NCBI RefSeq assembly: GCF_038006205.1
Contig: NZ_JBBOUU010000001.1
Location: 374,001 to 438,000 of the forward strand
DNA: 64,000 nt
Source of the DNA: Solibacillus sp. FSL R7-0668
GTDB taxonomy: Bacteria; Bacillota; Bacilli; Bacillales_A; Planococcaceae
Direction of reading: 5' to 3'
Shown here: positions 28,083 through 37,619 of the stretch, piece after piece
Numbering within the stretch: position 1 is the first letter of the stretch
Layout: the number at the start of each line of letters is the position of its first letter
The notes under the pieces: model-generated
Databases searched by the model: none
Told to the model about the DNA's origin: nothing
What the model saw: only the letters and a program-made list of their open reading frames with translations
Position numbers and translations under genes: made by a program

Positions 28083-31000
28083 ATGAATTCAAAGTTAGAA
28101 AATGCATTAAGGAATCGTGAAATACTTATTGAATCTGTTGAACAAGAGATTGTTGGTCCGGGTGACATTAATAATACAACTGTTCAATTTAACCCAATTG
28201 GTAACACTAAGTTCACATCTTTTGATGAATTAAATGCTAATTACTATTATTTGCACGGTACCGTAAAAGAAGAAGTCTTACAAGGTGAGTCCCCTTCGCG
28301 CCGTTATGCAGCAGGAATGTTGTATCCTTTTGAATTAAAAAGTTTTGATAACGATGTCTATGAAAATTTAGACTTTGAATCAGGGAGTGAAGAATTTTAT
28401 AAAGAACAAGATGAAATGGATCGTGATGAACTTGAAGAAGAGGATGGTTTAGAAGAGGTACCGCCACAAGTGCAGCAAAACGATCAAAACATCTCAAGTA
28501 TGGGGGTAACGTTTTGTTTAGCGAACAGTTCGCAATCATTTAATATTCTGTTTACAGGCGGTGTGTATGATAAACACCGAATTGAAGCGTATATTTTCGG
28601 TAAAGATAAAAAATCTGGTGCTGATAAGCATTACCAATTTAAAGAAGATTGGTGGCTACGTAAATCTGTTAGCGCGAATATTAATGTACAGGTTGCTGAT
28701 TTTGATATAACAAAAAAAATTAGCTATAGGGAATATGATGTAGAGTTAGTAGATGTTACTAATACACCTGTATCGCGCTACAAATTAAAACTACACTTAC
28801 AGTGCCGTATGAAGCAACAATACGCGTTATTTACAGTGACTGCGATTAACGTATCTTCTCCTCCGTTAACATTCAATAAAGATGAGTATGCTATTTTTCA
28901 ATCCAAAATTACAATTAGCGCAAATGAAGGGGATTTTTTAAATTATCCTAAAGTATCGGAACGTAATTTAGATTTAACAAAAGATGAATGGAATAATGAA
29001 CTATTATTCAAAAATAAGTTGAACTACGCGTTCGGTCATAATTGTGCGGTGACATGGGATTATAAAAAGAAAGCGATTCAAGAGTTCTCAACAACATTTA
29101 TTCCATCCTATGAGACCGAAAGTATGACACCAGATGTTGAAATCGAAGTAGAAGGTAAAAAAATGCCGTTGAAAATTGAAATGCGGCAGTTAATGAATGT
29201 CGAAACCTATGAAGATGTATTAAAAATATTACAACCGCTTGTGAATGGATACAAGAAATGGATTGATGAACGTGAAAGAGAAATAGTCCAAACGATTACA
29301 AAGCCAGAGTTAATAGAAGCGGCAAATACTAATTTAGATTTGTGTCGTAAAAGTTTATTGCGTATGGAAAGAGGGCTAGTATTACTAGAACAACCAAAAG
29401 TGTTGAGAGCGTTTAAATATGCTAACAAAGCAATATTATTACAGCAAGTTAATGGTAAAACACCTCGTAAAGCATATTACACACGAGAACAAGCTGGAAA
29501 TACATTAGAACTTGTAATTGATCAGTCATTTGAAAAAGTAATGAGAAAAATGTTGAATTTAGAAAAACAAGATAACAGTTGGAGAGCCTTCCAAATTGCA
29601 TTTTTCTTAATGTCAATTCAATCTCTTGTAGAAAAAGAGTCGATAGATCGTGAAATAGTTGATTTAATTTGGTTCCCTACCGGCGGAGGTAAGACTGAAG
29701 CATATTTAGGTGTTGCAGCATTTCAAATGTTTTATCGTCGTTTAGTAGATAATACAGATGCTGGTGTAGATATAATTATGCGTTATACATTACGACTTCT
29801 AACTGCAGATCAATTTCAACGTGCGTCACGTTTATTATGTGCTATGGAGTATATTCGTCGTGAAAACGCTGATGTACTGGGAGATATACCATATTCTATT
29901 GGTATATGGGTTGGATCGAAAACAACGCCAAATCGTACAGTTGATGCAATAAGTGAAGTTCGTAAAATGCAAAAGCCACAGGGTCTGGATAATTTAGCAA
30001 TTACACGTTGCCCATGGTGCGGGTGTGAAATCGGAAAAGTAAAAATCAAGGGAAAAGGTGCAAAGCAAAATGAATCACAAGCTATTGGTTTTAAAATCAT
30101 AGACGGTGATTTAATTGTACATTGCCCAGATATAGACTGCCATTTTAATGATGAAATTCCCGTATATTTTATAGATGAAATGATTTATAAAAAACAGCCT
30201 ACATTCTTAATTGGTACAATTGACAAATTTGTACAAATTTCGTGGCGTAACGAGGCACGACGTTTATTTGGTATCAATGAGGAAGGCGAACGCGTACTTT
30301 CGCCACCGCAAATCATTATTCAAGATGAGTTGCATTTGATTTCGGGGCCGCTTGGGACATTAACAGGTCTTTATGAAGTTTTGATAGAGGAACTTTGTAT
30401 TGATGATCGTGGACCAAATCCGATTAAACCTAAAATAATTTCAGCTACAGCTACTATTAAAGAATTTGAGGCACAGGCTAAATGTTTGTTTGGACGTGAA
30501 AACGCTCGTTTATTTCCAAATCCAGGAATAGATATTGATGATTCTTTCTTCTCAAAAGTTGCATTGGATGAGCATGACCTTCCCAAACCAGGGCGTAAAT
30601 ATATTGGGGTATTTCCATCAAAAGTCCGTATTCTCATGGCGCAAGTTATGACGTATTCAGCGTTATTACAAAAAGTAAATAGCTTTCCAGAAGATCAGAG
30701 AGATCCATTCTGGACGCTACTATCATTTTATAATAGTTTACGAGATTTGGGAGCAGGTCTAAATCTATTTAGCAGTGACATTCCAACTTATATTGAAGCA
30801 TTAGTTCAGCGTGAAGGAATTGATTTTAAAAATCGACGAGCTATTTTCTCGTCATTAGAGCTTACATCCCGTAAACAAAGTAATGAAATTACCAAAACTA
30901 TTGATGATTTAAATGTTCCTTATGAAATGAAAAATGATAAAGGATATACTCAAGCATTGAATGCTTGCTTAGCCTCAAACATTATTGAAGTAGGTGTTGA

Positions 31001-31643
31001 TATTGACAGACTCTCACTCATGGGAATCGTAGGACAACCAAAAATGACGGCACAATATATACAAGTAAGTGGACGAGTAGGACGCCGTCCAGATGAACGT
31101 CCTGGTTTAATTGTAACGATTTATTCAAATCAAAATTCGCGCGACAAATCACATTTTGAACATTTTATTGGTTATCACCAACGTTTGTATGCTCAAGTGG
31201 AAACGACAAGCTTAACGCCGTTTTCAACAGCATCACTTGATCGAGGCTTAACCGCTGTAATTATTGGGTTTATGCGTCAACGTCTTCATAATGAACTGGC
31301 ACAATCTCCAACAACTAAAGAAGTAGGGCGGGCACTTAAAGATGAACGATTTATAAAATTCCGTGAACGATTTTTAAAGCGTGTTGAATTAATTGATGCG
31401 GAGCAAGTAGACATAATGAAGGAACAGTTTGCTACATTTATGAATGCATTGTTAAAGGGGCGTTATGAAACTTGGCGAGTTTCAGATACACAACGAGGCT
31501 TAATGCATGAGGCTGGTAAATTAGCTGATGCAGAAAAGTATCCAAGCAGTATTTCAGTTATAAATTCATTACGTAGTGTAGATGCGGAATGTTTAGCATC
31601 AATTACAGTATTAGAAGAAGATATCGAAGAATTTAGCTGGTAG
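28083..31643 (+). CDS. drmA: DrmA-type DISARM helicase
   Basis: The 1186-aa protein is a large superfamily 2 helicase of the DrmA kind, the hallmark ATPase of DISARM anti-phage systems. The N-terminus contains EQEIVGPGDI and SPSRRYAAGMLYPFE, typical of DrmA. Walker A is FPTGGGKTEAYLGVAAFQ (near residue 535) and the DEXH-like motif is QDELHLISGPLGTL (~746). A four-Cys zinc knuckle (CPWCGC ... CPDIDCHF, ~642-690) lies between them. The C-terminal helicase block contains IIEVGVDIDRLSLMGIVGQP then YIQVSGRVGRRPDERPG. A Glu/Asp-rich acidic stretch lies near residues 100-130. It is followed 15 bp later by the DrmB-type gene. The ATG follows GAGGTGAG. Confidence 0.85.
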   Translation: MNSKLENALRNREILIESVEQEIVGPGDINNTTVQFNPIGNTKFTSFDELNANYYYLHGTVKEEVLQGESPSRRYAAGMLYPFELKSFDNDVYENLDFESGSEEFYKEQDEMDRDELEEEDGLEEVPPQVQQNDQNISSMGVTFCLANSSQSFNILFTGGVYDKHRIEAYIFGKDKKSGADKHYQFKEDWWLRKSVSANINVQVADFDITKKISYREYDVELVDVTNTPVSRYKLKLHLQCRMKQQYALFTVTAINVSSPPLTFNKDEYAIFQSKITISANEGDFLNYPKVSERNLDLTKDEWNNELLFKNKLNYAFGHNCAVTWDYKKKAIQEFSTTFIPSYETESMTPDVEIEVEGKKMPLKIEMRQLMNVETYEDVLKILQPLVNGYKKWIDEREREIVQTITKPELIEAANTNLDLCRKSLLRMERGLVLLEQPKVLRAFKYANKAILLQQVNGKTPRKAYYTREQAGNTLELVIDQSFEKVMRKMLNLEKQDNSWRAFQIAFFLMSIQSLVEKESIDREIVDLIWFPTGGGKTEAYLGVAAFQMFYRRLVDNTDAGVDIIMRYTLRLLTADQFQRASRLLCAMEYIRRENADVLGDIPYSIGIWVGSKTTPNRTVDAISEVRKMQKPQGLDNLAITRCPWCGCEIGKVKIKGKGAKQNESQAIGFKIIDGDLIVHCPDIDCHFNDEIPVYFIDEMIYKKQPTFLIGTIDKFVQISWRNEARRLFGINEEGERVLSPPQIIIQDELHLISGPLGTLTGLYEVLIEELCIDDRGPNPIKPKIISATATIKEFEAQAKCLFGRENARLFPNPGIDIDDSFFSKVALDEHDLPKPGRKYIGVFPSKVRILMAQVMTYSALLQKVNSFPEDQRDPFWTLLSFYNSLRDLGAGLNLFSSDIPTYIEALVQREGIDFKNRRAIFSSLELTSRKQSNEITKTIDDLNVPYEMKNDKGYTQALNACLASNIIEVGVDIDRLSLMGIVGQPKMTAQYIQVSGRVGRRPDERPGLIVTIYSNQNSRDKSHFEHFIGYHQRLYAQVETTSLTPFSTASLDRGLTAVIIGFMRQRLHNELAQSPTTKEVGRALKDERFIKFRERFLKRVELIDAEQVDIMKEQFATFMNALLKGRYETWRVSDTQRGLMHEAGKLADAEKYPSSISVINSLRSVDAECLASITVLEEDIEEFSW

Positions 31644-31658
31644 TAAGGGAGGAACAGA

Positions 31659-33521
31659 ATGAGATATTTACCAATGAGACGATCGAAGTTGGTCGGTACT
31701 GAAGGACCTGGATCACTTGTTATTAGCCCTGAAGGTGAAACGGCAGTAGTAGGAGCTCTGGACTTATGGTTTAGAGATTTTCATGGTAATTCATCATCAG
31801 AATTACAAGAGTTTGAAGTTCACGAGCCACGTTTAAAAGCTGTTTTAAAAGTAGATAAATTTTATAAACCACCAGAGTTTCGAAAAAAATCGAAAAGTAA
31901 AATGGAAGTAGTACCAAATAGTAATTTGGTTATACCACTAATGCGTTTTCCAAAATGGCATTATTGTGGAGCTTGCCGTACGCTTAAAGAACTTGAGTTG
32001 GATCAAACAACTGTTTATGTAGATTGCCCGAAATGTCAACAAAAACGTCAATTTAAACAAGTACCATTTGTTGTTATTTGTGAGCATGGTCACTTATCAG
32101 ATTTTCCATGGCGTGAATGGGCACATAGTGATGATCATACAACTTGTAAAGGAAACTTGGTAATAAAAACAAGTGGTGGTACAACGTTGGATTCATGGCG
32201 TGTAATTTGCGAAGGTTGCAATGCTTCACGAGATTTAAATCGTATTACCTCAGCAGATAAAGAAGCAGGGACAAGTTATCTAGGTAATCAATTAAACGAT
32301 TCAAAGTCTAATAAGTATACATGTCGTGGGGAACGTCCGTGGTGTGGAACTGAAAAGGAACCTTGTAGTGCAGCGCCAGTAGCAATTTTACGTAACTCGA
32401 TAACTGTCTACATGGCAAAAAAAATGAGTGCATTGGCGATTCCTGGAGATTACAGTGAAAATGTAGATACAGTAGTTTCTAAAATCCAGTCTCCTTCAAA
32501 ATTTTTAATACGTGAAACTTTAAAGTTAATGGATAATGATGAAAGTAAAGTTCAGTATATCCGTAGCAGTTTACGTTTCGAATTAGGTGAACAAATTACA
32601 GAGGAAGATATTAAAGAAGCGTTACTATATGTCGAATCTAGCGAGCAATTTGAATATACGGAAGAACAACTTGAAAAACCTGGTCTATTAATTAAAGAAA
32701 AAGAATTTGAAAAGCTGACCACAGTTGTGAATTCAAAAGAATTAAAGGTAGAGCCTGAATGGATATTTGAAGATGATGCAGCCGAAACAAATTATTATAG
32801 TAATTATTTTGAGCGCATTTCACGTGTGCTTCGTTTAAAGGAAACTACGGCACTTTACGGCTTTGATCGTAAAGATTATAAAAATACGACAGACTACAGC
32901 AGCTACTATCCGTTTTTATATAAGGACTTAGATAATGCAAAAGAACTTTGGCTACCGGTCAATGAGGTTTATGGAGAAGGTATTTTCATTCAATTTAATT
33001 TGGAACAAATAAAGAAATGGGAAAATTCTTCAGCAGTACAGAGCTATTTCAAACGATATTTACAACGTATCTCACACGTTGAGCATCGTGATGAAACGAT
33101 AATAACGCCGGGTAACATTATGTTACATACATTTTCACATTTTCTTATCGATGAACTGGCAAATGTTTGTGGATACAATCGTGCATCGATTCGAGAAAGG
33201 CTTTATTTAGATAAAGAACAATCTGGCATTTTAATTTATATTTCAGCAGGAGATGCAGAAGGTACTTTAGGAGGGCTTGTTCGCCTAGGCTTGAAAGATA
33301 AGATATTTCATATTATCGATAAAGCGAAAAATAAAGCTGAATGGTGTAGCTCAGATCCTGTTTGTACTGAAATTGGAAAAACACAAGGACAAGGCGTTAA
33401 TGGTATTAATGGTGCTGCATGCTACAATTGTTCGCATATTCCTGAAACTTCTTGTGAATTTTGGAATTTATATCTAGATAGAAGTCTTTTGGTAGATCCC
33501 AAAATTGGATATTTTAAGTGA
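31659..33521 (+). CDS. drmB: DrmB-type DUF1998 protein
   Basis: The 620-aa protein carries a C-terminal DUF1998 domain, as in DrmB, the partner of DrmA in DISARM. Features in order are LVGTEGPGSLVISPEGETAV, a zinc-binding CGACRTLKEL...CPKCQQK (~105-130), CEHGHLSDFPWREWAH, and further Cys pairs in CEGCNAS and CRGERPWCG. Then come HTFSHFLIDELANVCGYNRA (~490), IYISAGDAEGTLGGLVRLG and ACYNCSHIPETSCEFWN at the end. DrmA and DrmB are thought to act together on incoming DNA. No phospholipase-D (drmC) gene follows; the operon simply ends here. The ATG follows AAGGGAGG. Confidence 0.85.
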   Translation: MRYLPMRRSKLVGTEGPGSLVISPEGETAVVGALDLWFRDFHGNSSSELQEFEVHEPRLKAVLKVDKFYKPPEFRKKSKSKMEVVPNSNLVIPLMRFPKWHYCGACRTLKELELDQTTVYVDCPKCQQKRQFKQVPFVVICEHGHLSDFPWREWAHSDDHTTCKGNLVIKTSGGTTLDSWRVICEGCNASRDLNRITSADKEAGTSYLGNQLNDSKSNKYTCRGERPWCGTEKEPCSAAPVAILRNSITVYMAKKMSALAIPGDYSENVDTVVSKIQSPSKFLIRETLKLMDNDESKVQYIRSSLRFELGEQITEEDIKEALLYVESSEQFEYTEEQLEKPGLLIKEKEFEKLTTVVNSKELKVEPEWIFEDDAAETNYYSNYFERISRVLRLKETTALYGFDRKDYKNTTDYSSYYPFLYKDLDNAKELWLPVNEVYGEGIFIQFNLEQIKKWENSSAVQSYFKRYLQRISHVEHRDETIITPGNIMLHTFSHFLIDELANVCGYNRASIRERLYLDKEQSGILIYISAGDAEGTLGGLVRLGLKDKIFHIIDKAKNKAEWCSSDPVCTEIGKTQGQGVNGINGAACYNCSHIPETSCEFWNLYLDRSLLVDPKIGYFK

Positions 33522-33855
33522 AATTCAGTAATTATTTGACTGTAAAATAAAAGTATTAAATTATCATATCTTTTGATTGACTGATTTTTCATGAAATTAG
33601 TAATAAAGGGATTATTTGTAAGTGTAAGTTTCTATATCAACATATACATAGATGAATCTCTAAAATTGTGAATACTCCGATTTTCATTGGAAGCTGCATC
33701 AAGTAAGTACTGGGTGAATTGGGTTGGTCAACATATTTATCAAAATAATTTAAGGTTGAAGTATATATATATGTATGCAAAAGCAACTGAAAAACTCGCG
33801 GTAGTTATGCGTCAAGGTTAAAAAATACTAATGAATCAATCGGTGGTGTTATCAT
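33522..33855. other. Intergenic region after the DISARM-like operon
   Basis: This 334-bp AT-rich stretch holds no ORF or clear terminator that I can support. It contains an ATATATATATGTATG low-complexity tract. It occupies the position where drmC would be expected, but no remnant of a phospholipase-D gene is readable. Confidence 0.4.
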
Positions 33856-34710
33856 ATGAATTTCCGAAAAATTCCCTACAACGATACGCTCTATATTAAA
33901 ACCAAATCAACCTATGAAAATATCTATCATGATTTCGAAAGCTTTGCGCAAAGGCTAACAGTAGAGGCGGGGAAATCAACAAAAAGTAGTGGCAAGGCGA
34001 GCTCGTATGCACGTTATTTAATACGGCTTATCATTTTTTATGAGGCGTTTTTTGAAGAGGTTATGGATCCACTTGTTAGCTTTGAGGCGGTCAAAAAACT
34101 GGAAAGGCTAAGTCGGCATGAGCAGTTCAAAGACTATAATAAGGAGGAAAAGCATTTTCCAAGCGCGACAATTGGCTGTTTTCGAGCCTATATTACCTCG
34201 AAATGTGAAGCACAGGAGGAATATGCAGATATTCAATTAAACAACCATTTATATCAACAAAATAGCGATACAGAACCTATAGTAGATGAGCAATTAAGGG
34301 CAATGCTAGTAAACGGTCCGAAAGAAAAATTAGCGAAAAAGCCAAATACAATTGGCGAAAGCTATCCTAGAAGCCTAGCAGAAAGTATCGAAGCTAAAAG
34401 ACGTGCTAATTATACTTGTGAAATGAATGATGCTCATCGAACTTTTATAAACGCTGCCGATCATCAAAATTATATTGAAGCTCATCATTTAATCCCGATG
34501 GCGGCACAGGATTATTATGATTACACGATTGATTTTGCTGATAATATTGTGACACTTTGCCCAAATTGTCATCGTCAAATTCACTATGCCGTCCCTCATG
34601 AAAAAGGGGAATTAGTAGAAATACTGTTCCAGAAACGTCAAAAAAATTATGAGAACTATGGAATAGATATTGATATAGCGCGGCTGAAAAATTTTTATGG
34701 GTTGCTGTGA
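33856..34710 (+). CDS. HNH endonuclease (McrA-like)
   Basis: The 284-aa protein has a C-terminal HNH nuclease domain: CEMNDAHRTFINAADHQNY, then IEAHHLIPMAA with the catalytic His pair, NIVTLCPNCHRQIHYAVP with the central Asn and zinc Cys pair, and a closing helix. The N-terminal ~170 residues (opening NFRKIPYNDTLYIKTKSTYE) are not recognised and may be a target-recognition domain. It is probably a restriction or anti-phage nuclease, given its place in the island. It is a single gene ending at a strong terminator; its composition is intermediate between the DISARM genes and the core genes. Confidence 0.82.
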   Translation: MNFRKIPYNDTLYIKTKSTYENIYHDFESFAQRLTVEAGKSTKSSGKASSYARYLIRLIIFYEAFFEEVMDPLVSFEAVKKLERLSRHEQFKDYNKEEKHFPSATIGCFRAYITSKCEAQEEYADIQLNNHLYQQNSDTEPIVDEQLRAMLVNGPKEKLAKKPNTIGESYPRSLAESIEAKRRANYTCEMNDAHRTFINAADHQNYIEAHHLIPMAAQDYYDYTIDFADNIVTLCPNCHRQIHYAVPHEKGELVEILFQKRQKNYENYGIDIDIARLKNFYGLL

Positions 34711-34734
34711 ATTTTTTAAGGAAAAGAACATAAT

Positions 34735-34784
34735 AAAAACAAGCGCTTCTACAATGTAACTTCATCGTAGAAGCGCTTGTTTTT
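34735..34784. terminator. Bidirectional Rho-independent terminator
   Basis: A long perfect stem, AAACAAGCGCTTCTAC with GTAGAAGCGCTTGTTT, is flanked by A and T runs. It separates the HNH gene from the convergent replication module and overlaps the stop codon of the latter. Confidence 0.95.
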
Positions 34785-35241
34785 ACTCCCCCACCTTCCA
34801 AACCCCAACAAACGCAGGAAACACCTTCGTCCGTTCCTTCAGTTCAAAGAGATAGATCCATTCCTCGGTATGGGGCAGGCGGATGGATTCGTGCTGGAAT
34901 TGCTCGTAGACGCTATGCCATTTTACTGCGGCTACGTTGAATTGCTGCTCGTGCATGCGCTGGGCATCAATGGGGTTTTCGGCAAAGTAGAAGGCGTAAT
35001 GCTTGTCCTTCACCTCTGTTGCGTAAAGCTTGATGCGATTGATGCCGAGGACGTCCTGCTTATTCATTTGCTGTAGCTCATTTAATTCTTCTTCGGTGAA
35101 GGGCACGTCGTAAATGCGCTCGGGGCGGTCGTATTTTTGTAAGTAGCCCTTTTTGAGTGCGAGGTAAATCCAATAGGCACCGAAGTTTTGCTCGTTCTTG
35201 ACCATATCCATCAGTAGCTGGTAGACAGTCGTCGCTTTCAT
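34783..35241 (-). CDS. Unknown protein, third gene of the DnaB-like module
   Basis: I do not recognise this 152-aa protein. It opens MKATTVYQLLMDMVKNEQNF, has the segment EEELNELQQMNKQDVLGINR, and ends in strands containing AVKWHSVYEQFQHESI and TKVFPAFVGVWKVG. No transmembrane or catalytic motif is obvious. Its ATG overlaps the helicase stop by 4 bp (ATGA), so the two are translationally coupled and it may assist the helicase or replication initiation. Codon use looks like that of the core genes. Confidence 0.6.
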   Translation of the reverse strand: MKATTVYQLLMDMVKNEQNFGAYWIYLALKKGYLQKYDRPERIYDVPFTEEELNELQQMNKQDVLGINRIKLYATEVKDKHYAFYFAENPIDAQRMHEQQFNVAAVKWHSVYEQFQHESIRLPHTEEWIYLFELKERTKVFPAFVGVWKVGE

Positions 35242-36494
35242 GAGCTGCCTCGGGATAGCACATGACCGGTCATGCGGTTATAAAAGGCATAGGCAGTACC
35301 GGTTGGGCCGTTGCGATTTTTGGCAACAATGAGTTCAAGTAAATCCAAGTCCTCCCTCACATCGGTATTGTAATAGGAGTCGCGGTAGAGAAAAACAATA
35401 ATGTCGGCGTCTTGTTCGATGGAGCCAGAGTCGCGCAAATCGCTCATCATTGGGCGTTTATTGCCACGCGATTCGACGTTGCGATTGAGCTGCGATAGGC
35501 AAATAATCGGGCAATTCAGCTCCTTCGCCATTTGTTTGAGGCTGCGACTAATTTTGCTTGTGGCGATCGCTGAAAAGTCTTGGTCGTTTTCGGATTGAAT
35601 GATTTGCAAATAATCGATGAAAATAATGGGCTTTAAATTCGGATTTTGGCGAATGATTCGTCTAGCCTGTGCGCGAATTTGAGCAATTGCTAAATGGCTA
35701 CGGTCGTCAATTTGGACATTGGATTGATGGACGCGATTGAGGACAATACTCCAATTTTTTGCCTGCTCCGATGTGAAATATTGCTTTGGGTTCCGTAGCT
35801 TCAATCGGGAATAATTGCCTGCTGTGGCGATGCAGCGATCGAGTAAGCTACGGGTGCTCATTTCCAGTGAAAAGATAATCGGCAAATGTCCGTTCCAGCC
35901 GGCATAAAGCGCCAAGTTATTCATCATATCGGTTTTGCCCATTGACGGGCGCGCTGCTAAAATTGTTACCTCGCCAGGTCGGAAGCCATCAATGAGTAGC
36001 GCCAAATCCTGAATATGTGGAATTACAATGCCAGGTGTTATCGTTTCCTCGAATGGTCGATTTTCCATATGCGCTAAAGTTTGAAGGATTGTTGTATCAT
36101 GAAAATCGCCCTCTAACTGCGTTTGATCGAGCGCATGTATAATTTGCGGAATCGGCCAATCGCCTTCGTTTGCTTGAAATAGTATTTGCCCCTTTTGCTT
36201 TTCACACCAAACCTCACGCTGAAGCTGCACGTAGGCGTCGAACTTCTCAGGATTTGAAAAATGAATCAGCTCTGTAACATACGGAAGCCCAATCTGTGTA
36301 ACTTGCTCAAAGCGCGCACTCAGTGTCATGAAATCAACAGGATGATCTTCAAGTGCCAGCTCGCGCATCATCGTAAACAGCATGCGATGATGTTGCCCGT
36401 AAAACATCTCGGGTGTGAGATTGCTGTCTAATATTAAGTAATTCTCCTCCAGCATGGTTCCTAAAATACTTTTCTCCAAAAATTCTTTTTTCAT
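35238..36494 (-). CDS. DnaB-like replicative DNA helicase paralogue
   Basis: The 418-aa protein is a hexameric RecA-type helicase of the DnaB family, which unwinds the fork and recruits primase. It has the DnaB N-terminal domain (EKSILGTMLEENYLILDSNL, ~1-100) and the ATPase core with Walker A LAARPSMGKTDMMNNLALYA. IFSLEMSTRSLLDRCIA, Walker B PIIFIDYLQII, CLSQLNRNVESRGNKRPMM and the arginine-finger region DLRDSGSIEQDADIIVFLYR follow. It is slightly shorter than chromosomal DnaB/DnaC (~450). Being embedded with a putative winged-helix replication protein and a small partner, it looks like a plasmid-, phage- or ICE-type replication module. Confidence 0.9.
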   Translation of the reverse strand: MKKEFLEKSILGTMLEENYLILDSNLTPEMFYGQHHRMLFTMMRELALEDHPVDFMTLSARFEQVTQIGLPYVTELIHFSNPEKFDAYVQLQREVWCEKQKGQILFQANEGDWPIPQIIHALDQTQLEGDFHDTTILQTLAHMENRPFEETITPGIVIPHIQDLALLIDGFRPGEVTILAARPSMGKTDMMNNLALYAGWNGHLPIIFSLEMSTRSLLDRCIATAGNYSRLKLRNPKQYFTSEQAKNWSIVLNRVHQSNVQIDDRSHLAIAQIRAQARRIIRQNPNLKPIIFIDYLQIIQSENDQDFSAIATSKISRSLKQMAKELNCPIICLSQLNRNVESRGNKRPMMSDLRDSGSIEQDADIIVFLYRDSYYNTDVREDLDLLELIVAKNRNGPTGTAYAFYNRMTGHVLSRGSS

Positions 36495-37262
36495 CTAAAA
36501 TTCCTCCCCCGCATTAAAATCTAAAACAACTGGCTGTGGTGTCGGTGCTGGCTTGTATTTCTTCGACAGCGCATTGTTTAAATAGCTTTCGAAATTCGCC
36601 GGGCGAAATAATGTCATCGGGCGCAAATATTTTTCCATTTCGGCATCATGCAGCCAGCAGGACACCTGTTCATCAATGACGAGGCGGCAATCATTGACAC
36701 TATGCCCCTCCTTCAAACGTCCGCTAATAAAATTGCGATTCGCCTGCGATTTTAAGCTAAAGTTTTTAGAAGCACGTTCATTTAAGTACAGCAGCACCTC
36801 ATCAATTTGCTTAGCAATCGCTTTATTTTGTGCATTGTTTTTGTTGTGCTTTGGCTTCGGAGTGGGTGTGAAAGTTTTGCTTGCCGATAATTGTGCAAAA
36901 TCGTCCTCGTCAATGGCGTACAGCTGTTTATAGTTGTCAATGAGGTTTTGTAATTTTTCGTAATCAATTTTATACCATTTTGTGCGGTCTACCTGAAATT
37001 GGTTGAACTGATCGGTCGAGTGGACAATCGCCAAATCTTCTAATTTGCGAAGGGTGCGCTTAATTTTCGGCGTATTCCAAAATGGAAGCTGCTCCTGCCA
37101 TTTTGCATGTGGCTGGCAATACCAGATTTCTCCGTTGTGCTTTTCCTTTTGTTGCTGTAAGCGATAGTGCAGCTGTTGCAGTAAAATTGTTTCCTCCAGT
37201 CCAATCACACAAGCAAGCTGTGGCAAAACAATGAGTGGATTTTCAGTCGTCAATAAGTTCAT
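36495..37262 (-). CDS. Putative replication protein with winged-helix N-terminus (DnaD/initiator-like)
   Basis: The 255-aa protein resembles phage and ICE replication proteins with an N-terminal winged helix: LEETILLQQLHYRLQQQKEK, then WNTPKIKRTLRKLEDLAIVH. A Lys/Asn/Thr-rich linker (KPKHNKNNAQNKAIAKQ) leads to a C-terminal helical part (VDEVLLYLNERASKNFSLKS-like). The protein ends with FNAGEEF, a short acidic tail suited to protein contact. It abuts the DnaB-like gene (TAGATG) and probably loads that helicase, in the way DnaD-type proteins work; this is inference. GGAGGAGACGAA precedes the ATG. Confidence 0.65.
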   Translation of the reverse strand: MNLLTTENPLIVLPQLACVIGLEETILLQQLHYRLQQQKEKHNGEIWYCQPHAKWQEQLPFWNTPKIKRTLRKLEDLAIVHSTDQFNQFQVDRTKWYKIDYEKLQNLIDNYKQLYAIDEDDFAQLSASKTFTPTPKPKHNKNNAQNKAIAKQIDEVLLYLNERASKNFSLKSQANRNFISGRLKEGHSVNDCRLVIDEQVSCWLHDAEMEKYLRPMTLFRPANFESYLNNALSKKYKPAPTPQPVVLDFNAGEEF

Positions 37263-37619
37263 TTCGTCTCCTCCTTAAAATTGTCTTCACCATGTATATG
37301 GCATGTAAAAGACAAAAAGGGGACTGGCTTTGCAAAGTTTTTTTGAAAATTTTTAATTAGCCATCGTCGTATTTTGAATACGACAATAAATATCTTTTAA
37401 ATCTTTAATACTCTAATCTTTTAGAGTGGTAATAAAGTGGATTCTCAGAGGGGACACAGATGGACACTCTGAAGGGATATTAGTGGTTGGTGGAGGGGAC
37501 GGATTTTTTTGTATATTTTGAAGAGAACTAAATTTCTTTAAATTTTAAATAGCAAAGGAGATTAAATTTGATATATTGATATTAAAGTAAAGGAATTCAA
37601 ATCTAACTGAGGTGATTAA
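37263..37619. promoter_or_regulatory. Divergent region with two palindromes
   Basis: This 357-bp spacer lies between the DnaB-like module (leftward) and the Sau3AI-like genes (rightward). It holds GTCGTATTTTGAATACGAC (37366-37384, an 8-bp perfect dyad around TTG) and ACTCTAATCTTTTAGAGT (37410-37427). Either could be an operator or a weak terminator. No C-protein gene is visible nearby. Confidence 0.5.

Noticed and set aside
33522-33855. Remnant of a drmC (phospholipase-D) gene after drmB
   Set aside because: No HKD motif or open frame could be read in either strand of this gap.
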